A DNA stretch of 64,000 bases from Gallaecimonas mangrovi. GTDB lineage: Bacteria; Pseudomonadota; Gammaproteobacteria; Enterobacterales; Gallaecimonadaceae. Shown piece after piece: positions 61,761 to 64,000 of this stretch; the stretch's first letter is position 1; each line of letters opens with the position of its first letter. The notes beneath the pieces were generated by a model. That model worked only from the letters and a program-made list of their open reading frames with translations, was not told the origin of the DNA and did no database searches. The position numbers and the translations under genes are program-made. The stretch is taken from assembly GCF_003367375.1 (NCBI RefSeq), contig NZ_CP031416.1:2115501-2179500 (forward strand), written 5' to 3'.

Positions 61761-62420
61761 CTATAACGCCGTTAGCCAATGCTTTAAATCGTCACACTCT
61801 TCCACGCTAAGCTGGTGGTCCATGTTGTAGCGTTTTACCTGGTGGCAAATCCCTAGCTCGGTTAACCAAGCGGTGGCCTTTTCAGCCCAGGCGATGGGTA
61901 ATTTGCTGTCGTGCTGGCCATGGGCGATAAAACCTTTTAGCCCCGCCAGCGCCGCTTTATCAGCAATTTTAGGCGCGATTTCCGGCAAAATACGCCCACT
62001 TAACATGGCAAAGCCGTCGAGCTTGTCAGGGCAAGTTAAAGCGATACTGGCACTCATAATGCCGCCTTGGCTAAAGCCGGCCGAAACCTTTAAACGCGTT
62101 TTATCGAGTCTGGAATCCACAAAACGCAGCAGTAACTGCCGGCTTTGCTCGGCCTGCTCAAGGTTGGGATGGGGGCCGTTGGCGGTAAAATTAACCTCAA
62201 ACCATGCAAACTGCGCCGCCCCCAGCGGTAACGGCCCGCGAATAAACCAATAATCCCAGTCCGCTGGTAACCGCTCGACAATCGCCGTTAGATTGGTTTC
62301 ATTGCCCCCTACCCCATGCAATAACAGCAATTGGCCTTTGCTTTGGCCGCTTGCCAACAGGTGTTGAAAATAGAGACCACTGGCCGCGTCTTGTTGCAGC
62401 GGTGATAGGTTGGCTTTCAT
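61761..62420 (-). CDS. Phospholipase/carboxylesterase-family hydrolase
   Basis: A 219-residue alpha/beta-hydrolase. The nucleophile Ser lies in GFSQGG, the oxyanion segment in LLLLHGVGGNE, and the acid and base in AHGQHDSKLP and MDHQLS. It resembles YpfH-type esterases with broad acyl ester activity. It overlaps the dioxygenase gene by 4 nt (ATGA), so the two form an operon. Confidence 0.85.
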   Translation of the reverse strand: MKANLSPLQQDAASGLYFQHLLASGQSKGQLLLLHGVGGNETNLTAIVERLPADWDYWFIRGPLPLGAAQFAWFEVNFTANGPHPNLEQAEQSRQLLLRFVDSRLDKTRLKVSAGFSQGGIMSASIALTCPDKLDGFAMLSGRILPEIAPKIADKAALAGLKGFIAHGQHDSKLPIAWAEKATAWLTELGICHQVKRYNMDHQLSVEECDDLKHWLTAL

Positions 62421-63196
62421 TTATTATCTCCAAAAATAAAGCTGTTCATCGACAGCACGCCGTGAGCAATACCACCATCGAGTAGCTTCACCGCCTCCGC
62501 TTTTTCGCGGGCACCCATAGCAATAATGAGCGGCAGATAATGATCTGGCGTGGGGTGCGCCCGGCGCGCATCAGGGCACTGGTTGTAAAGGTCCATCAGC
62601 GCCGCATCGTTGCCATGTCGAAGCGCGGTCTCAACCCAGTTAGCAAAGCGCCTCACATAGTCTTCGCCTTCGGTTTCGCGCTGGCGAAACTCATAAAGGT
62701 TGTGGGTGAGGCTACCCGAGGCAACCAACAGCACATTTTCCTTACGAAGCGGCAGCAAAGCCCGCCCTAGGGCAAAAGCGGCGTTGGCATCCAAGGGGTA
62801 TGGCATAGACACTTGCACCACCGGCACGTCGGCCTTAGGAAAAAGGTGCATAAGCGGCACCCAAGCGCCGTGGTCAAGGCCGCGCTGGTTATCGGCGATG
62901 GCAGGCAAACCCGCATCCTTCAAACGTTGCTGCACGCGGTGGGCAAGGCCAGGGTCGCCTTTGGCTGGATATTGCAGTTGATATAATGCCGGGGCAAAGC
63001 CGCCAAAATCGTGAATGGTTGGCAGTAGCTCAGCGCTGGTGACTGCCACCGCGCCCTGGGTCATCCAATGGGGCGACACTACCACCACGGCGCTGGGTTT
63101 TTGGGTTTTTCCCCAGCCACGCAATAGCGGCCCCGCTTTACCGGGCTCTAGCGCAAAAGTTGGAGCGCCGTGGGATACAAACAGCACAGGGGTCAT
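62417..63196 (-). CDS. ygiD: Extradiol dioxygenase, YgiD/LigB type (4,5-DOPA dioxygenase family)
   Basis: A 259-residue enzyme with the metal-site histidines in LFVSHGAPTF, VVSPHWMTQ and LLPTIHDFGG, plus SGSLTHNLYEF in the second half. Family members open catechol rings (DOPA in plants and E. coli YgiD), although many bacterial forms have unknown substrates. It is divergent from a LysR gene, which probably regulates it. Confidence 0.88.
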   Translation of the reverse strand: MTPVLFVSHGAPTFALEPGKAGPLLRGWGKTQKPSAVVVVSPHWMTQGAVAVTSAELLPTIHDFGGFAPALYQLQYPAKGDPGLAHRVQQRLKDAGLPAIADNQRGLDHGAWVPLMHLFPKADVPVVQVSMPYPLDANAAFALGRALLPLRKENVLLVASGSLTHNLYEFRQRETEGEDYVRRFANWVETALRHGNDAALMDLYNQCPDARRAHPTPDHYLPLIIAMGAREKAEAVKLLDGGIAHGVLSMNSFIFGDNK

Positions 63197-63264
63197 CGCA
63201 AGCTCCTTATAACCCCCTTATTTTGTTGGCAGCAAAAGAGGCAATAAAGTAGTAGCATTTGAAT

Positions 63265-63279
63265 TAACTATCCCAGTTA
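63265..63279. promoter_or_regulatory. Candidate LysR operator between ygiD and the LysR gene
   Basis: TAACT (63265-63269) and AGTTA (63275-63279) form an inverted repeat around ATCCC, in the 96-nt space between divergent genes. It is near the T-N11-A form expected for LysR binding. Confidence 0.4.
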
Positions 63280-63292
63280 GTGAGACAATAAA

Positions 63293-64000
63293 ATGAACCG
63301 CGATCTGGAAATGCGGGTATTTGTAGCGGTGGTGGAGGCCGGCAGTTTTGTAGCGGCAAGTGAGGGGCTGCGCATGTCTAAGGCGGCGGTGTCTCGCCAT
63401 GTGGAAGCGCTGGAGCGACGCCTGGGCGCCCGGCTGTTACACCGTACCACCCGGCGGTTATCCCTGACCGAGGAAGGCAAACGCTTTTACCCAGGAGCCA
63501 AGGCGGTATTAGCGGACATAAGCGACGTAGAGGCGTTGGTTAGTCAAGATGCCAAGGCACCGCAGGGCCGTATTCGCATCAATGTGCCGGTCAGTTTTGG
63601 TATTAGCCATTTAGCGCCACGTTGGGGCGATTTTTTGGCGATGGCGCCGAAGGTGGAGCTGGACATTAGCTTATCCGACCGGGTGGTGGATTTGGTTGAA
63701 GAGGGCTTTGATGTCGCAGTGCGCATCGGCCGCCTGCCAAGCTCAAGCCTTGTTAGCCGCCGCCTGGCCAGCACCCGCATGCGGCTTTGCGCGGCTCCTG
63801 CTTATTTGGCAAAGCACGGCACCCCACAGCAGCTAAGTGAGCTAACAAAACACCGGGTGCTAAGTTACAGCCATTGGTCAGAAGGGGACGATTGGACGTT
63901 CGAGGGCCCACAAGGCGCAGTAACGGTACGCACCCAAAGCCGGGTTTATAGCAATAATGGCGATACCTGCCAGGCAATAGCCTTGGCCGGTGGCGGCATA
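63293..64000 (+). CDS. LysR-type transcriptional regulator, cut by the window edge
   Basis: The N-terminal 236 residues are present. The winged HTH (about 1-60) has FVAVVEAGSFVAASEGLRMSKAAVSRHV, and the effector domain begins near GRIRINVPVSFG. It reads off the right edge. It is divergent from the ygiD-type dioxygenase gene and likely controls it together with the esterase gene. Its effector is unknown. Confidence 0.92.
   Translation, partial: MNRDLEMRVFVAVVEAGSFVAASEGLRMSKAAVSRHVEALERRLGARLLHRTTRRLSLTEEGKRFYPGAKAVLADISDVEALVSQDAKAPQGRIRINVPVSFGISHLAPRWGDFLAMAPKVELDISLSDRVVDLVEEGFDVAVRIGRLPSSSLVSRRLASTRMRLCAAPAYLAKHGTPQQLSELTKHRVLSYSHWSEGDDWTFEGPQGAVTVRTQSRVYSNNGDTCQAIALAGGGI

Noticed and set aside
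1-64000. CRISPR array, IS element or rRNA/tRNA genes
   Set aside because: No regularly spaced repeats, transposase-like proteins or structural RNA signatures were seen apart from the two riboswitches.

Overview
The window comes from a gammaproteobacterium with moderately high GC content. It has an Entner-Doudoroff operon under a HexR-type regulator, a pykA-type pyruvate kinase, TonB receptors behind riboswitches, FocA, SstT and an ECF-ChrR light/oxidative stress module. This mix suits an aquatic or marine Alteromonadales/Aeromonadales-like lineage such as Gallaecimonas. The genus is an inference from gene content only.

Positions 119-16578 (minus strand) hold a nearly complete aryl polyene (APE) pigment cluster. 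Gene order matches apeC to apeR: chain-length-factor-like KS, acyltransferase, two ACPs, membrane protein, acyl-ACP ligase, dehydratase, glycosyltransferase/acyltransferase, thioesterase, LolA-like carrier, MMPL exporter, DUF3261 lipoprotein, KS, dehydratase, ketoreductase, KS. Three additions stand out: a dedicated phosphopantetheinyl transferase at the 5' end, an aromatic amino acid ammonia-lyase between apeJ and apeK, and a halogenase-type flavoenzyme at the 3' end. Most genes overlap by 1-56 nt. A 32-codon ORF whose stop overlaps the apeC start codon lies at the head. Together these suggest a lyase-primed, possibly halogenated, aryl polyene built on ACPs and exported to the outer membrane.

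Positions 16648-31392 hold folM-folE, a DapA-family lyase, a periplasmic glutathione peroxidase, a cryptochrome/photolyase followed by an ECF sigma factor and its ChrR-type anti-sigma, azoR, an NSS transporter, a NatAB-like ABC exporter and a MacAB-like export operon with a Yip1 membrane protein. Positions 31589-38768 are central carbon metabolism: zwf-pgl-edd-eda, divergent hexR, then pyk, with HexR palindromes at the zwf and pyk promoters. A DMT permease and a LytS/LytR-type two-component pair follow.

Positions 41765-45595 form a thiamine unit: a TPP riboswitch, TonB receptor, YkoF-like protein, PnuT-type permease and a small-molecule kinase. After hinT, an M61 peptidase gene is broken by two apparent one-base deletions. 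Positions 47859-49423 are an AT-rich island with a sulfotransferase gene, rich in inverted repeats, lying against the 3' end of sstT. Positions 50763-59378 hold a DUF4377 lipoprotein, a GH128-like hydrolase, an SH3 protein, focA, a D-2-hydroxyacid dehydrogenase, an unusual proline-rich beta-helix lipoprotein, and a cobalamin riboswitch driving a BtuB-like receptor and a DUF6580-like membrane protein. The right end holds an SLC13 permease with RCK_C domains, an AraC/GlxA-type remnant, an esterase, a YgiD-type dioxygenase and the start of a divergent LysR gene cut by the window edge. No rRNA, tRNA, IS element or CRISPR array was seen.
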